Assembly (NCBI RefSeq): GCF_023101145.1
Contig: NZ_CP073714.1
Coordinates: 4,402,001-4,466,000, forward strand
Reading direction: 5' to 3'
Origin: Paenibacillus pabuli
Lineage (GTDB): Bacteria > Bacillota > Bacilli > Paenibacillales > Paenibacillaceae
Length of the DNA: 64,000 bases
Shown: positions 36,643 through 45,131 of the stretch, piece after piece
How positions within the stretch are numbered: the first letter of the stretch is position 1
How the letters are laid out: each line of letters begins with the position of its first letter
The notes under the pieces: generated by a model
The model's database searches: none
Seen by the model: the letters and a program-made list of their open reading frames with translations, nothing else
Told to the model about the DNA's origin: nothing
Program-made: the position numbers and the translations under genes

Positions 36643-37353
36643 TTACCAGGCGTACACGCCCCTCCCATCCAAGAATTCCCCGTTATGGTGTTTGCCATCT
36701 GTCGCATAACCTACGATAATCGCAGCTGCCGCTTCTTTCGATTTACCGCCTTCAGCATTACCGTTAAGGTCTGTTGTTGTGAATCCAGGCGTAACCGCAA
36801 ATACTTGAGCCTTACTGTTTTTGAGTTCATAAGCCATCGAAACGGTCATGGCATTGTTTGCCGTTTTGGACGAGTTGTAGTCGAAAGCGTTTAAAGCAAA
36901 GCCAGCATTTTGCATATGATCCAAAGAAGCCATGTCAGTCGATACATTAACGATTGTGCCTTCATTATCTTGAATTAAAGCGAACAAACGCTGGTTCAGA
37001 CGGAAGGTTCCAAAAAAGTTGACTTCGAAAGCATTCCTCAGATCTTCCTCTTTGGTGTCCGTAAAAGAACGGGAGAAGGCACCAGGCATACCCGCATTAT
37101 TGATCAGAAGTTTTAAGTCCGAATAATCCTTAGTAATTGTAGCGGCTGCCCGTTCGATGCTTTTCAAGTCACTCATGTCAATTTGCACAAATTCGATGTC
37201 TAACCCCTTGGAAGTTAGCTTGGAAACAGCCGCTTGGCCCCGTTCGGCACTGCGTGCACCAAGAACAACTTTCCAGCCTGCTTGACCTAATTGCTTAACA
37301 ATTTCGAATCCGATTCCTTTATTTGCTCCGGTTACAAAAGCGATTTTTTTCAT
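36643..37353 (-). CDS. Short-chain dehydrogenase/reductase (classical SDR)
   Basis: 236 residues. Rossmann motif TGANKGIGFEI, adenine-binding D in QIDMSD, NNAG motif, and catalytic Ser/Tyr/Lys in VNVSTDM and FDYNSSKTA (Y-x-x-x-K). It is probably NADPH-dependent (R in GARSAERG). Substrate unknown. AAGGATCC precedes the ATG. It is transcribed from the MerR-type promoter at 37396-37426 and diverges from that MerR gene, so it is likely induced by the compound or stress that MerR senses, such as a reactive aldehyde. Confidence 0.93.
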   Translation of the reverse strand: MKKIAFVTGANKGIGFEIVKQLGQAGWKVVLGARSAERGQAAVSKLTSKGLDIEFVQIDMSDLKSIERAAATITKDYSDLKLLINNAGMPGAFSRSFTDTKEEDLRNAFEVNFFGTFRLNQRLFALIQDNEGTIVNVSTDMASLDHMQNAGFALNAFDYNSSKTANNAMTVSMAYELKNSKAQVFAVTPGFTTTDLNGNAEGGKSKEAAAAIIVGYATDGKHHNGEFLDGRGVYAW

Positions 37354-37395
37354 ATGGATCCTTCTTTCTCTAATTTGATTTCATTAACAATGTAT

Positions 37396-37426
37396 AAGTT
37401 ACTATGCTACACTTAGTGTAGGTCAA
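37396..37426 (-). promoter_or_regulatory. MerR-type promoter/operator for the SDR gene
   Basis: On the minus strand: -35 TTGACC (37426-37421), a 19-bp spacer, and a weak -10 TAACTT (37401-37396). The spacer region holds a 15-bp palindrome CTACACTAAGTGTAG (37407-37421). The overlong spacer with a dyad in it is the mark of promoters that MerR-family activators untwist. Confidence 0.75.
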
Positions 37427-37454
37427 CCATAAATTTTGATAAAAGAGGGTTAGC

Positions 37455-37814
37455 ATGTTAACGATTGGAGAAGTAGCGAAAAAAGTAGAGATCACGATCG
37501 GAGCGATCCGCTTTTACGAAAGAAAGGGACTGTTGAAGCCTGCTGCGCGAAGCGAGCAGAATAACCGTCTTTACTCGGAAGATGATCTAAACTGGCTGGT
37601 TTTTATCAAATGTCTTCGGAAAACCGGAATGAGTGTGGAGGATATCAAAAAGTATTATGACAAGGTAAATGAAGGAACCTCAACCCTGCCGGAAAGAACC
37701 AAACTGATACAGGATCAAAGGCAAAAGCTGCTTGAAGATATTGAAGAGAAAAAAGCACAGATCGTTCATCTGGATAACAAATTGGAACGCTATTATCGCG
37801 GAGAAAATTATTAA
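37455..37814 (+). CDS. MerR-family transcriptional regulator
   Basis: 119 residues. The winged helix-turn-helix is at the N-terminus (LTIGEVAKKVEITIGAIRFY, RKGLLKP, wing around NRLYSEDDL) and a coiled-coil dimer helix at the C-terminus (QRQKLLEDIEEKKAQIVHL). There is no cysteine-rich metal site; it resembles the AdhR/YhdM-type group that responds to aldehydes or other organic compounds. Divergent from the SDR gene and expected to activate it by binding the dyad between the two genes. AGAGGG lies upstream of the ATG. Confidence 0.92.
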   Translation: MLTIGEVAKKVEITIGAIRFYERKGLLKPAARSEQNNRLYSEDDLNWLVFIKCLRKTGMSVEDIKKYYDKVNEGTSTLPERTKLIQDQRQKLLEDIEEKKAQIVHLDNKLERYYRGENY

Positions 37815-37914
37815 GATCAGCTGTGTCCTATTACCTCTTCAGCGGAGGGAATGCCATATCATGTTGATGGAGCCTAAAAATGAAGTAAACACTTCCCAGT
37901 GCCTTAATGAAAAA

Positions 37915-37937
37915 GGCAGCCAGACTTTCCGGCTGCC
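37915..37937 (-). terminator. Terminator of the ArsR/CoA-disulfide reductase operon
   Basis: Arms GGCAGCC and GGCTGCC, nine-base loop, and TTTTT on the minus strand, 90 bases past the stop at 38027. Confidence 0.85.
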
Positions 37938-38026
37938 TCCCCGTTTATGTTGGATAGCATTTACATGTACGACTTCATTTTGTTGCCCACTTCCTTCGAA
38001 TTCTAAGATTAACTTATCACTTAAGA

Positions 38027-40528
38027 TTAAATGAACAGGTTGTGGTTTGCTTGAGCTGCCTGCCCCAGATAGTAACCCACCCCACCAATGTTAACCGAAT
38101 CAATTAATTCTTCACGCTGAATGCCCATTAGATCCATGGACATCTGACAAGCGACAAACTCAACTCCCTGCACAGATGCGGTCTGCATCAGTTCTTCCAG
38201 AGAAGCAACGTTATTATTCTTCATAATGCCACGAATGATCTTTGGGCCAACTCCGAACATATTCATTTTTGACATGCCAAGCTTCTGGCTTCCACGTGGT
38301 AGCATCATGTCAAACATGCGGCCAATCATTGTTTTGGACACAGGTTGTGGCTGATGTTTACGGATAACATTCAATCCCCAAAATGTAAAGAACATGGTTA
38401 CTTTACGTCCACTTGCTGCTGCCCCATTTGCAATAATAAGAGAAGCAATCGCTTTATCCAGATCGCCACTGAAGACAACCATCGTACTCGCAGGCTCCTC
38501 TTTGGGAGTTCCCACATCTGAAGATACGGGCTGTGTGGTATTCTTGGCAATTACAGCTTCAATAGTACCGCCTTTGGATCGTTCCAAGTGTAGAAGTGAG
38601 GAACCAGACATGCTTGCCCATGCTTTCACATCTTCATAAAATCCTGGATCGGAAGCTTTCACCCGCAGGGTCTCTCCATTCGATAATTGATCCATTTTCT
38701 GTTTGAGTTGTATCAGCGGACCCGGACAACTTAAACCGCACACGTTCAACTCGTTATCGATACGCTCTGGCTGTGAAGAAATTAGATTGGGGAGCTCTGT
38801 TTCCTTTACTACAGCATGTTTCGAATTATTGTTCTGATCCTGTCCGTCATTATTTTCATCGTTTCCGGTAGAAATTGGAGCAGGCCGAAATTGTGCTTGG
38901 CGGTATGTTTTATAGCCTCCACTCAGATTTTTCACATTAAAGCCATGTTGTCGCAAAATTTGCGAAGCTGTATATCCACGTAGACCAACCTGGCAGTATA
39001 CCCAGATATCTTTGGTTGAATCTAATTCATCTAATCGCTGACGAAGCTCATCCACAGAAATATTTATTGAACCCGGAATATTTCCATTACGATGCTCCAG
39101 CTCACTGCGTACATCCAGCAATATCGACTGCTCCGGCTGGCGTTCAGATAGCTGATTGTAGGTGAATGTTTCAACACGTCCAGCCGTAATATTCTCAGCT
39201 GCATAGCCAGCCATATTCACTGGATCTTTCGCAGAGGAATACGGTGGAGCGTAACTCAACTCCAGCTCTGTCAAATCACTGATGTGACCCCCAAAATGAA
39301 TGGCTACAGCAATATCATCAATACGCTTATCCACACCGTCATAACCAACGGCTTGTGCGCCTAAAATTTTACCTGCCGGCGTAAACAGCAGTTTAAGAGT
39401 AATCGCGCTGGAACCCGGATAATACGATGCATGAGAGGCAGGATGCACAATTACAGTTCGATAATCGATGCCGAGACGCTTTAGTGTTTTCTCATTACTG
39501 CCTGTAGCTGCTCCGGTCATTCCAAACACTTTAATAATGGCTGTCCCTTGTGTTCCTTTGTAGATGGAACTTAGTCCGGCAATTCGATCTGCAACAATGC
39601 GTCCCTGTTTGTTGGCAGGTCCAGCAAGCGGAATAGCTGTCTTTGTGCCATGAATGGTCTCAGTTACTTCGATGGCATCACCAACAGCATAGATATGGGA
39701 CACGCTGCTTTCCAGCGCTTCGTTGACCATAATATGTCCACGTGTTCCTAGGGAAACTCCGCTATTTCTCAGAAAAGCTGTATCTGGAGTTACTCCTATC
39801 GCAAGAATAACCAGGTCAGCCGTCAGAACACCACCATCTGCAAGCTCAACACCAATGCCATGCTCAAGTGAATGAAAGCCCTGTACACGCTGGGAGAACA
39901 GCAGCTTTACCCCATTTTGCTCCATTTCCTGCGCCAATGCTGCAGCCAGCTCAGTATCAAACGGGGTCAGCAGCTGACCATTACCCTCTATCAACGTTAC
40001 ATCCAATCCGGCTTCCTTTAAATTTTCCGCCATTTCAACACCAATAAACCCTCCACCAATAACAATTGATGAATCGTTGTTAGATGAATTTATTTGCTTC
40101 TTGATGCGATCAATATCTGGAATGCTGCGCACTGTATAAATCAGTGGATTATCCTTACCTGGCAGATCGGGAATAATTGGCTTTGCACCTGGTGACAAAA
40201 TCAACTCGTCATAGCTTTCTTCATATTGACCACGCTCCTGGCTTTGTACCTGGACTGTGCGAGTATTGGGATCAATAGCGACGATCTCACTTCGTGTACG
40301 CACATCAATATTAAATCGATCAGCCATCCCCTTGGGCGTTTGGACCAGCAGACGTTCTCGCTCCTCAATCGAGCCACCAATATAATAAGGTAAGCCGCAA
40401 TTGGCAAATGATATATAGGGTCCTTTTTCAAATATGATAATTTCGGCATGTTCATCCAGACGTCGCAGACGGGCAGCTGCTGATGCACCACCCGCTACTC
40501 CACCTACAATCAGTACTTTTTTGCTCAT
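38027..40528 (-). CDS. Four-module CoA-disulfide/persulfide reductase (FAD reductase + rhodanese + TusA + DsrE-like)
   Basis: 833 residues, far longer than the 440-550 of ordinary CoA-disulfide reductases. Residues 1-330 are FAD/NAD(P)H-binding (IVGGVAGGASAAARLRR, second Rossmann VIGGGFIGVEMAENL) with active-site C44 in SFANCGLPYY. Residues 330-445 are the dimer interface. Residues 455-545 are a rhodanese domain with C512 (VYCQVGLRGYT). Residues 590-660 are a TusA-like domain (CGLSCPGP, C597/C601), and residues 680-833 are a DsrE-like domain with C794 (VACQMSMDLMG). This set of sulfur carriers suggests it reduces CoA persulfide or polysulfide and relays sulfane sulfur between domains. Cytoplasmic. 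Its start overlaps the ArsR gene by ATGA. Confidence 0.93.
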   Translation of the reverse strand: MSKKVLIVGGVAGGASAAARLRRLDEHAEIIIFEKGPYISFANCGLPYYIGGSIEERERLLVQTPKGMADRFNIDVRTRSEIVAIDPNTRTVQVQSQERGQYEESYDELILSPGAKPIIPDLPGKDNPLIYTVRSIPDIDRIKKQINSSNNDSSIVIGGGFIGVEMAENLKEAGLDVTLIEGNGQLLTPFDTELAAALAQEMEQNGVKLLFSQRVQGFHSLEHGIGVELADGGVLTADLVILAIGVTPDTAFLRNSGVSLGTRGHIMVNEALESSVSHIYAVGDAIEVTETIHGTKTAIPLAGPANKQGRIVADRIAGLSSIYKGTQGTAIIKVFGMTGAATGSNEKTLKRLGIDYRTVIVHPASHASYYPGSSAITLKLLFTPAGKILGAQAVGYDGVDKRIDDIAVAIHFGGHISDLTELELSYAPPYSSAKDPVNMAGYAAENITAGRVETFTYNQLSERQPEQSILLDVRSELEHRNGNIPGSINISVDELRQRLDELDSTKDIWVYCQVGLRGYTASQILRQHGFNVKNLSGGYKTYRQAQFRPAPISTGNDENNDGQDQNNNSKHAVVKETELPNLISSQPERIDNELNVCGLSCPGPLIQLKQKMDQLSNGETLRVKASDPGFYEDVKAWASMSGSSLLHLERSKGGTIEAVIAKNTTQPVSSDVGTPKEEPASTMVVFSGDLDKAIASLIIANGAAASGRKVTMFFTFWGLNVIRKHQPQPVSKTMIGRMFDMMLPRGSQKLGMSKMNMFGVGPKIIRGIMKNNNVASLEELMQTASVQGVEFVACQMSMDLMGIQREELIDSVNIGGVGYYLGQAAQANHNLFI

Positions 40529-40839
40529 GATTCACAATCTTCCTCTCCAAACAAAATAGGTATCATCTGTTCAATCCGTTGGTCGGCTAGCACGTAATTT
40601 ACTTCAAGGCCATTGCGCTCAGTCGCTACAATACCTGCACTGCGTAGCTTCTGCAAATGCTGAGACACTGTTGATTGCGGGAGGCCCAGACACTCCTGCA
40701 TATATGAAACGTTACATTTCTTTTTTCTCATCAAACCGCGCACAATGCACAGACGAATCGGATGAGATAGAGCTTTCAGTAAATTAGCAGGTTCGTCGAA
40801 CTGTTTTAGATTAGTGCTATCAAAAGCTTCAGTATTCAA
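40525..40839 (-). CDS. ArsR-family repressor, probable persulfide/sulfur sensor
   Basis: 104 residues starting with TTG (AGGAGGGG five bases before). Winged helix-turn-helix LPQSTVSQHLQKLRSAGIV. Four cysteines (C31, C42, C50, C102) could form a disulfide or tetrasulfide switch as in the SqrR/BigR branch of the family; the classical metal-binding CVC motif of ArsR is absent. It is the first gene of a two-gene operon with the sulfur-handling flavoprotein. A perfect operator palindrome overlaps its promoter, implying autorepression. The sulfur-sensing role is inferred from partner gene and cysteines. Confidence 0.88.
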   Translation of the reverse strand: MNTEAFDSTNLKQFDEPANLLKALSHPIRLCIVRGLMRKKKCNVSYMQECLGLPQSTVSQHLQKLRSAGIVATERNGLEVNYVLADQRIEQMIPILFGEEDCES

Positions 40840-40860
40840 TATTACCCCTCCTGAATCGTT

Positions 40861-40897
40861 ATATCGTAATAATACGATATAGTTGTTAGAATGTCAA
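40861..40897 (-). promoter_or_regulatory. SigA promoter with overlapping ArsR operator
   Basis: Minus strand: TTGACA (40897-40892), 17-bp spacer, TATTAT (40874-40869). The -10 lies inside a 20-bp dyad with arms ATATCGTA and TACGATAT (40861-40880). Binding of the repressor would occlude the -10 box. Confidence 0.85.
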
Positions 40898-40941
40898 ACT
40901 TATCTCACCCTTCTGTTTAGTAAATACCAAAAACCATTAAG

Positions 40942-40985
40942 AAAAGCCGATAACACGTAGAAACTGCCGTGTTTATCGGCTTTTT
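40942..40985 (-). terminator. Terminator after small membrane-protein gene
   Basis: 12-bp stem AAAAGCCGATAA with its complement plus an inner CACG/CGTG stem. T-rich tails on both strands, so it may work in both directions. Confidence 0.85.
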
Positions 40986-41028
40986 GACTTTCCATCTTAT
41001 CACGAATGACAATTTCCTGTTCTTGGAA

Positions 41029-41271
41029 TCAATATAAAATTAAAGACTTGATAAGAAAGAACGTACACAGAACACTTAACAATAGAAATATCATTGCTGA
41101 CTGACGTTCATTCTTCCACAATCGAAATGTATTAGCAATATTCAAAATTACCAATGCAAGCATATTAATTCTAGTATTCATTTCAACAAAATTGATACAA
41201 AGTAGAATAAATACCACGATCCCGACAAAAAGAAACCATATCGGTATATTCTTAGTAAGCCGTTTACTCAT
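41029..41271 (-). CDS. Small membrane protein, unknown function
   Basis: 80 residues with two or three hydrophobic segments (PIWFLFVGIVVFILLCINFV, MLALVILNIANTF, MIFLLLSVLCTFFLI). AAAGGAG lies before the ATG and a terminator follows, so it is probably a real gene. No family recognised. Confidence 0.65.
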   Translation of the reverse strand: MSKRLTKNIPIWFLFVGIVVFILLCINFVEMNTRINMLALVILNIANTFRLWKNERQSAMIFLLLSVLCTFFLIKSLILY

Positions 41272-41307
41272 TTCATTCTCCTTTATAATTTATATTCTAG
41301 CTCTAAT

Positions 41308-41529
41308 ATGGTATTCTTCAACCTTATTGGAATACCTTCAATTGTGTGCCATGAGATAAAATCGATTATTCATAACGCCCAAAAGGAAAATACAAGCCGT
41401 CCATTTTCTATTGTGTACCCATCGAATGATCAAGGTGTATTCACCGTTTCCAAAGTATCCGTATCATTGACAGCAAAAGAAGCATCAGACTATATTGCAA
41501 GTATATACTCAAGAAAAAATGAACTTTAA
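41308..41529 (+). pseudogene. Remnant of a PepSY-domain membrane protein
   Basis: 73-codon frame. The part RPFSIVYPSNDQGVFTVSK matches the pattern of PepSY-TM proteins (P-[FY]-x-I-x-x-P-x-x-x-x-G-[VY]-[FY]-T-V-S). After it the expected conserved GLDVSP stretch seems missing and the frame ends soon. No ribosome site or full-length context exists, as intact members are about 400-480 residues. Probably a decayed fragment. Confidence 0.45.
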
Positions 41530-41613
41530 TGGAAAGCCTGTACCCGGTCTTCGGGTGAAATTCGAACAGCCGCTCCAGCTATTTCAGCAGGAACGGTTGT
41601 TTTGTTTTGCAGT

Positions 41614-42276
41614 CTATGAATATATGCTCTTGTCTTCCAGCCCGGTTGTGCCGGGGATGACAGAACATCTGACAGTTGAGGGAGAATGGACAGAAATGTA
41701 CCATTGCAAGCGATGTGTAAGATCGATCAGACTGACATAATATCCGTGACCGGCTCCTGTATCAATCCCCATTTTGCCTGCTCCAATCCATATTTGCCAT
41801 GGAGGAACAAGGAAGCGGTACGTCGAGGTATGACCAAATACAATTGTATATTCAGGGTTAACCGGGCTTTCAAAAAAGGGCTGTCTGATCTCGGTCAGAT
41901 CTTCAGCCGTTTGGTGGTCTAGCTGAATTCCAGGACGAATACCGGCGTGTACGAACAAATAGGAATCACATGTATACCATAACGGCATTTGATCCAAAAA
42001 TTTGCGAACATTTGCGATCTCATCATGGCTTGCCGGGATTGAATCAGGCATGGAACGCAGCCACTTGCGTTCATTATTCCCCTGCAAGGCAATGGCGCCT
42101 TTTTGGGTCAGATCATGCACCAGCTGGAGCGTTCCCCAAGAATCCGGCCCCTTATTCACGTAATCTCCCAACAGAACGAGGCGGTCCTTGTCAGGATTAT
42201 AACCTGAAACAGCCAGCAGCTGCTTCAGAAGATGTCCATGTCCGTGTATATCAGACACGGCCAGCAGTCTACTCAT
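41614..42276 (-). CDS. PPP-family metallophosphatase (serine/threonine phosphatase-like)
   Basis: 220 residues with all metal-site motifs of the PPP family: D9-x-H11 in AVSDIHGH, GDYVNKGPDS (D38), GNNER (N67/N68), H110 in FVHAG and H149 in FGHTS. Such bacterial enzymes hydrolyse phosphoproteins, diadenosine polyphosphates or small phosphoesters. It overlaps the end of the ABC ATPase gene by eight bases and is the last gene of that importer operon, so a role on the imported (possibly phosphorylated) compound is plausible. A short segment of this gene recurs in the scar at 60.35 kb. Confidence 0.9.
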   Translation of the reverse strand: MSRLLAVSDIHGHGHLLKQLLAVSGYNPDKDRLVLLGDYVNKGPDSWGTLQLVHDLTQKGAIALQGNNERKWLRSMPDSIPASHDEIANVRKFLDQMPLWYTCDSYLFVHAGIRPGIQLDHQTAEDLTEIRQPFFESPVNPEYTIVFGHTSTYRFLVPPWQIWIGAGKMGIDTGAGHGYYVSLIDLTHRLQWYISVHSPSTVRCSVIPGTTGLEDKSIYS

Positions 42277-43354
42277 CTTCCGTGTGTGCTCCTCCCCGAT
42301 AGATCATCGTTTGCTCTGGGGAACATTGAACCCAACATGCCGAGCCCAGTTCCAGAGGTTCAGCATGAAACGCATGAATACGTTGATGATCCTCTGTTGC
42401 AATAATTACTCTCCAGTGTATGCCTTCAAAAATGGTTTGTATAACCGTACCCCTGATCTCATTATGATTTTCTTCCTCGTCTGTTGCTCGAAGCTTTAAT
42501 TGATCCGGGTGAAGCATAATAATCGCTGCCTGTCCGCCAACTCCTGGATCTATCATCTTCCCTGCAATACACTGGCCTGCAATCATAACGGATGATGCTC
42601 CTATTGTATAGATCCCGTTAATCCGATTATGGTATCCCATTAAGCGGGCAACCCAAGGCGTTGCCGGGCGTGTAAATAATTGCTGAGGTTCGGCAAACTG
42701 ATCAATTCGTCCTTCACGAAGCACCAAAATCCGGTCAGCCAAAGTAAAAGCCTCCAGCATGTCATGGGTAACATAGAGCACTGTAGTCTCCAGATCCGAC
42801 AAAAGTCGCCCCAATTCACTTCGCATCTCAGTCCTCAGCTTCACATCAAGATTGGATAACGGTTCGTCCATAAGCAGAATGGAAGGTTCCGTTGCCAGTG
42901 CACGTGCCATTCCGGCGCGTTGCTGCTGCCCACCCGAGCATTGGGAGGGCAGACGGTCCAGCAGCCCGTCCAACTGCAGCATCGCTTGCAGTCGATTCAA
43001 TCGCTGATTACGAACAGTGGAGCCGATTTTGCTGCGTTTCATACCGTACTCGATATTCTGGCGAATGGTCATATGAGGCCATAGCGCATAATCCTGGAAA
43101 ACCATGTTTACCGGACGCTTTTCTGGAGGAATGTACTGTTGGCTACTGTCCACTCTTTTACCATCCATTTCAATGCTTCCTCCATCCACTCTCAACAGTC
43201 CCGCAATCAGTTGCAGCAAGGTGGATTTTCCACATCCCGAAGGTCCGAGAATGCAGATTCTCTCCCCATGATTCAGGGCAAAAGACATCGGCCTGAGTAC
43301 AACCTGTTTATCGAAGGACTTGTGCACCCCTTCCAGTTTAAGAATTGATTTCAT
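42269..43354 (-). CDS. ABC importer ATPase, FbpC/PhnT-like
   Basis: About 361 residues: Walker A GPSGCGKST, Q-loop MVFQDYALW, signature CSGGQQQR (first residue C rather than L), Walker B SILLMDEPLSNLD, switch His in YVTHDMLEA, then a TOBE-like C-domain. ATG at 43354 has AAGGAGG in front; the frame is open further upstream, but that part overlaps the permease gene. It powers the double permease at 43338-45119. Confidence 0.93.
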   Translation of the reverse strand: MKSILKLEGVHKSFDKQVVLRPMSFALNHGERICILGPSGCGKSTLLQLIAGLLRVDGGSIEMDGKRVDSSQQYIPPEKRPVNMVFQDYALWPHMTIRQNIEYGMKRSKIGSTVRNQRLNRLQAMLQLDGLLDRLPSQCSGGQQQRAGMARALATEPSILLMDEPLSNLDVKLRTEMRSELGRLLSDLETTVLYVTHDMLEAFTLADRILVLREGRIDQFAEPQQLFTRPATPWVARLMGYHNRINGIYTIGASSVMIAGQCIAGKMIDPGVGGQAAIIMLHPDQLKLRATDEEENHNEIRGTVIQTIFEGIHWRVIIATEDHQRIHAFHAEPLELGSACWVQCSPEQTMIYRGGAHTEDE

Positions 43355-45119
43355 ATGGTGAGCCTCCTTGTTGTACCGTATGGACATGCCTTTCCTGTAT
43401 ATTGGTTCTATTCCTATCTCGACGATCGCTCCACTTAAATATGGCCTCTCCTGCAAATTGGATGAGTACAATGATCAGGAGAACCATCCCTCCACTCAAA
43501 ACAGTTGCTGCCGTTGCATAACCATAACGACCAAACTCAAAGGCTTGATCAATCACAAGCGGCATCAGCACATAATTGGCCGGCTGCAGCATGGAAGTCA
43601 GAGCAAGATCGAATACACTTGTGCCAAAGGCAGTCAGGACGGCAAGCAGTAATGATCTGCGTACCAAGGGAAGAACGATGTGCAGCATTCGAGCCAGTGT
43701 TCCTGCTCCCTGCACTGCCGCGGCATTCAGGATAGAGGACGAGATGGTGCCGAAAGAGCCCAACTGAACACGTACGGCATATGGGATAACACCTGCAATA
43801 ACTGCGATCACAAGCAGCGAGGGAGACCCATAGAGGTGCAGATTGAATGTCTCCAACCACTTTTGATTCCAGACAAAAATGTAACCGATACCCATCACAA
43901 TTCCCGGCACAGCCAGCGATATGATCGAAAATAACTGCAGCCAGCCCTTCATTTTAAATTCCGTAAATGTAAGGACATAAGCCACGATGAATCCAATGAC
44001 GATACTGATGCCTGCCGCGATTGCAGCAATCGTCAATGAATGGATCATACCTTCAAAAAAGCTGAGCTGCTTGTGGTCCGTAGAGGTTCCTGCAAACAGG
44101 GAAAAATAATGCTCAAGGGTCAAATTTGGCCAAACCAATCCATTACCAGCCTTTTTCATCAAGGAAACGCACAGACTGCTACCCACCGGAATGCCGATAC
44201 TCAACATTAAAAATACAATGGTTACTCCATTCAGAAGCAGTGTGCTCTTCGGTCTAACCTTAAGAATTCTGACCGCTCTCGCATTTAAAAAATCAAACCT
44301 GGATCTTCGCAGAGACAATAGCAGAACGGTCATGGCGATTGCCAATAGGACGACCAGATAAAAAGCAAGCACTCCGGCCATATCAAAACGAACAGGAGAT
44401 TGATAGATGGCAGAATAGATTGAATATGTCAGTGTAGGAAAACGATAGACCGTGGACAAAGCCGCTGGTAGACCAAAATCACCGACAGTATCTATAAATA
44501 CCAGCGTAGCCCCCGCTACAATGGAGGGAGCCGCAAGTGGTAACTCCACCGTGCGCCATACCGTCCATAGGTGAGCGCCATTCAAACGGGCAGCGTGTCC
44601 GTACTGGCTGACATTCCATTCCGTTGCGGCAAGAACCGTCAGATAAGCCAGAGGAAATTTGCTCAGAGCCATAATGACCATAAGCCCAGATGGTTGAAAC
44701 AGAGCAGCTGTCACCCAGTTCATACCGAGCAATCGGCTGGCAAGTCCGTCAGCCCCAGCATACAGCACCCATCCTTGTGCCAGCATGAACGAAGGCGCGA
44801 TGAGCAGCAGCCAGACTCCGGCATCCAGCAGACGCCCTGATGCAAAGTTCCAGCGCGCCCTTACCATAGCTAGCGAGGCTCCAATCAACGTGCCCAGAAG
44901 TGCAGTTCCTATGCCAAGCCACACGGAGTTAAGCAAAGACTGTCGCCACAAGGGTCGGTGAAAAATCTCTCCGAGTAGTCCAAAGCCCTGAAACTGTATA
45001 TTGCCAAAAAACAAGCCGGGCAAAATCGCGTTCAACAGAACCGCAAGCAGCGGCAGAAAAATCATGATGAATAACAGAAGCGCTACACCGACTCCCCAAC
45101 GTGTTCCAGAGTTTTTCAT
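43338..45119 (-). CDS. Fused two-domain ABC importer permease (FbpB/PhnU-V type)
   Basis: 593 residues with about 12 predicted helices and two permease domains in one chain, each with an EAA-like loop (GHAARLNGAHLWTVWRTVELP near 180 and AAAVQGAGTLARMLHIVLPL near 490). This is the form seen in Fe3+ (FbpB) and 2-aminoethylphosphonate importers. AGAGGAA precedes the ATG. It is 12 bases after the binding-protein gene and overlaps the ATPase start by 17 bases. Confidence 0.93.
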   Translation of the reverse strand: MKNSGTRWGVGVALLLFIMIFLPLLAVLLNAILPGLFFGNIQFQGFGLLGEIFHRPLWRQSLLNSVWLGIGTALLGTLIGASLAMVRARWNFASGRLLDAGVWLLLIAPSFMLAQGWVLYAGADGLASRLLGMNWVTAALFQPSGLMVIMALSKFPLAYLTVLAATEWNVSQYGHAARLNGAHLWTVWRTVELPLAAPSIVAGATLVFIDTVGDFGLPAALSTVYRFPTLTYSIYSAIYQSPVRFDMAGVLAFYLVVLLAIAMTVLLLSLRRSRFDFLNARAVRILKVRPKSTLLLNGVTIVFLMLSIGIPVGSSLCVSLMKKAGNGLVWPNLTLEHYFSLFAGTSTDHKQLSFFEGMIHSLTIAAIAAGISIVIGFIVAYVLTFTEFKMKGWLQLFSIISLAVPGIVMGIGYIFVWNQKWLETFNLHLYGSPSLLVIAVIAGVIPYAVRVQLGSFGTISSSILNAAAVQGAGTLARMLHIVLPLVRRSLLLAVLTAFGTSVFDLALTSMLQPANYVLMPLVIDQAFEFGRYGYATAATVLSGGMVLLIIVLIQFAGEAIFKWSDRRDRNRTNIQERHVHTVQQGGSPYEINS

Positions 45120-45131
45120 AGGTTGTTCCTC

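Noticed and set aside
41495..41740. 81-codon plus-strand frame
   Set aside because: Mostly antisense of the phosphatase gene; no ribosome site.
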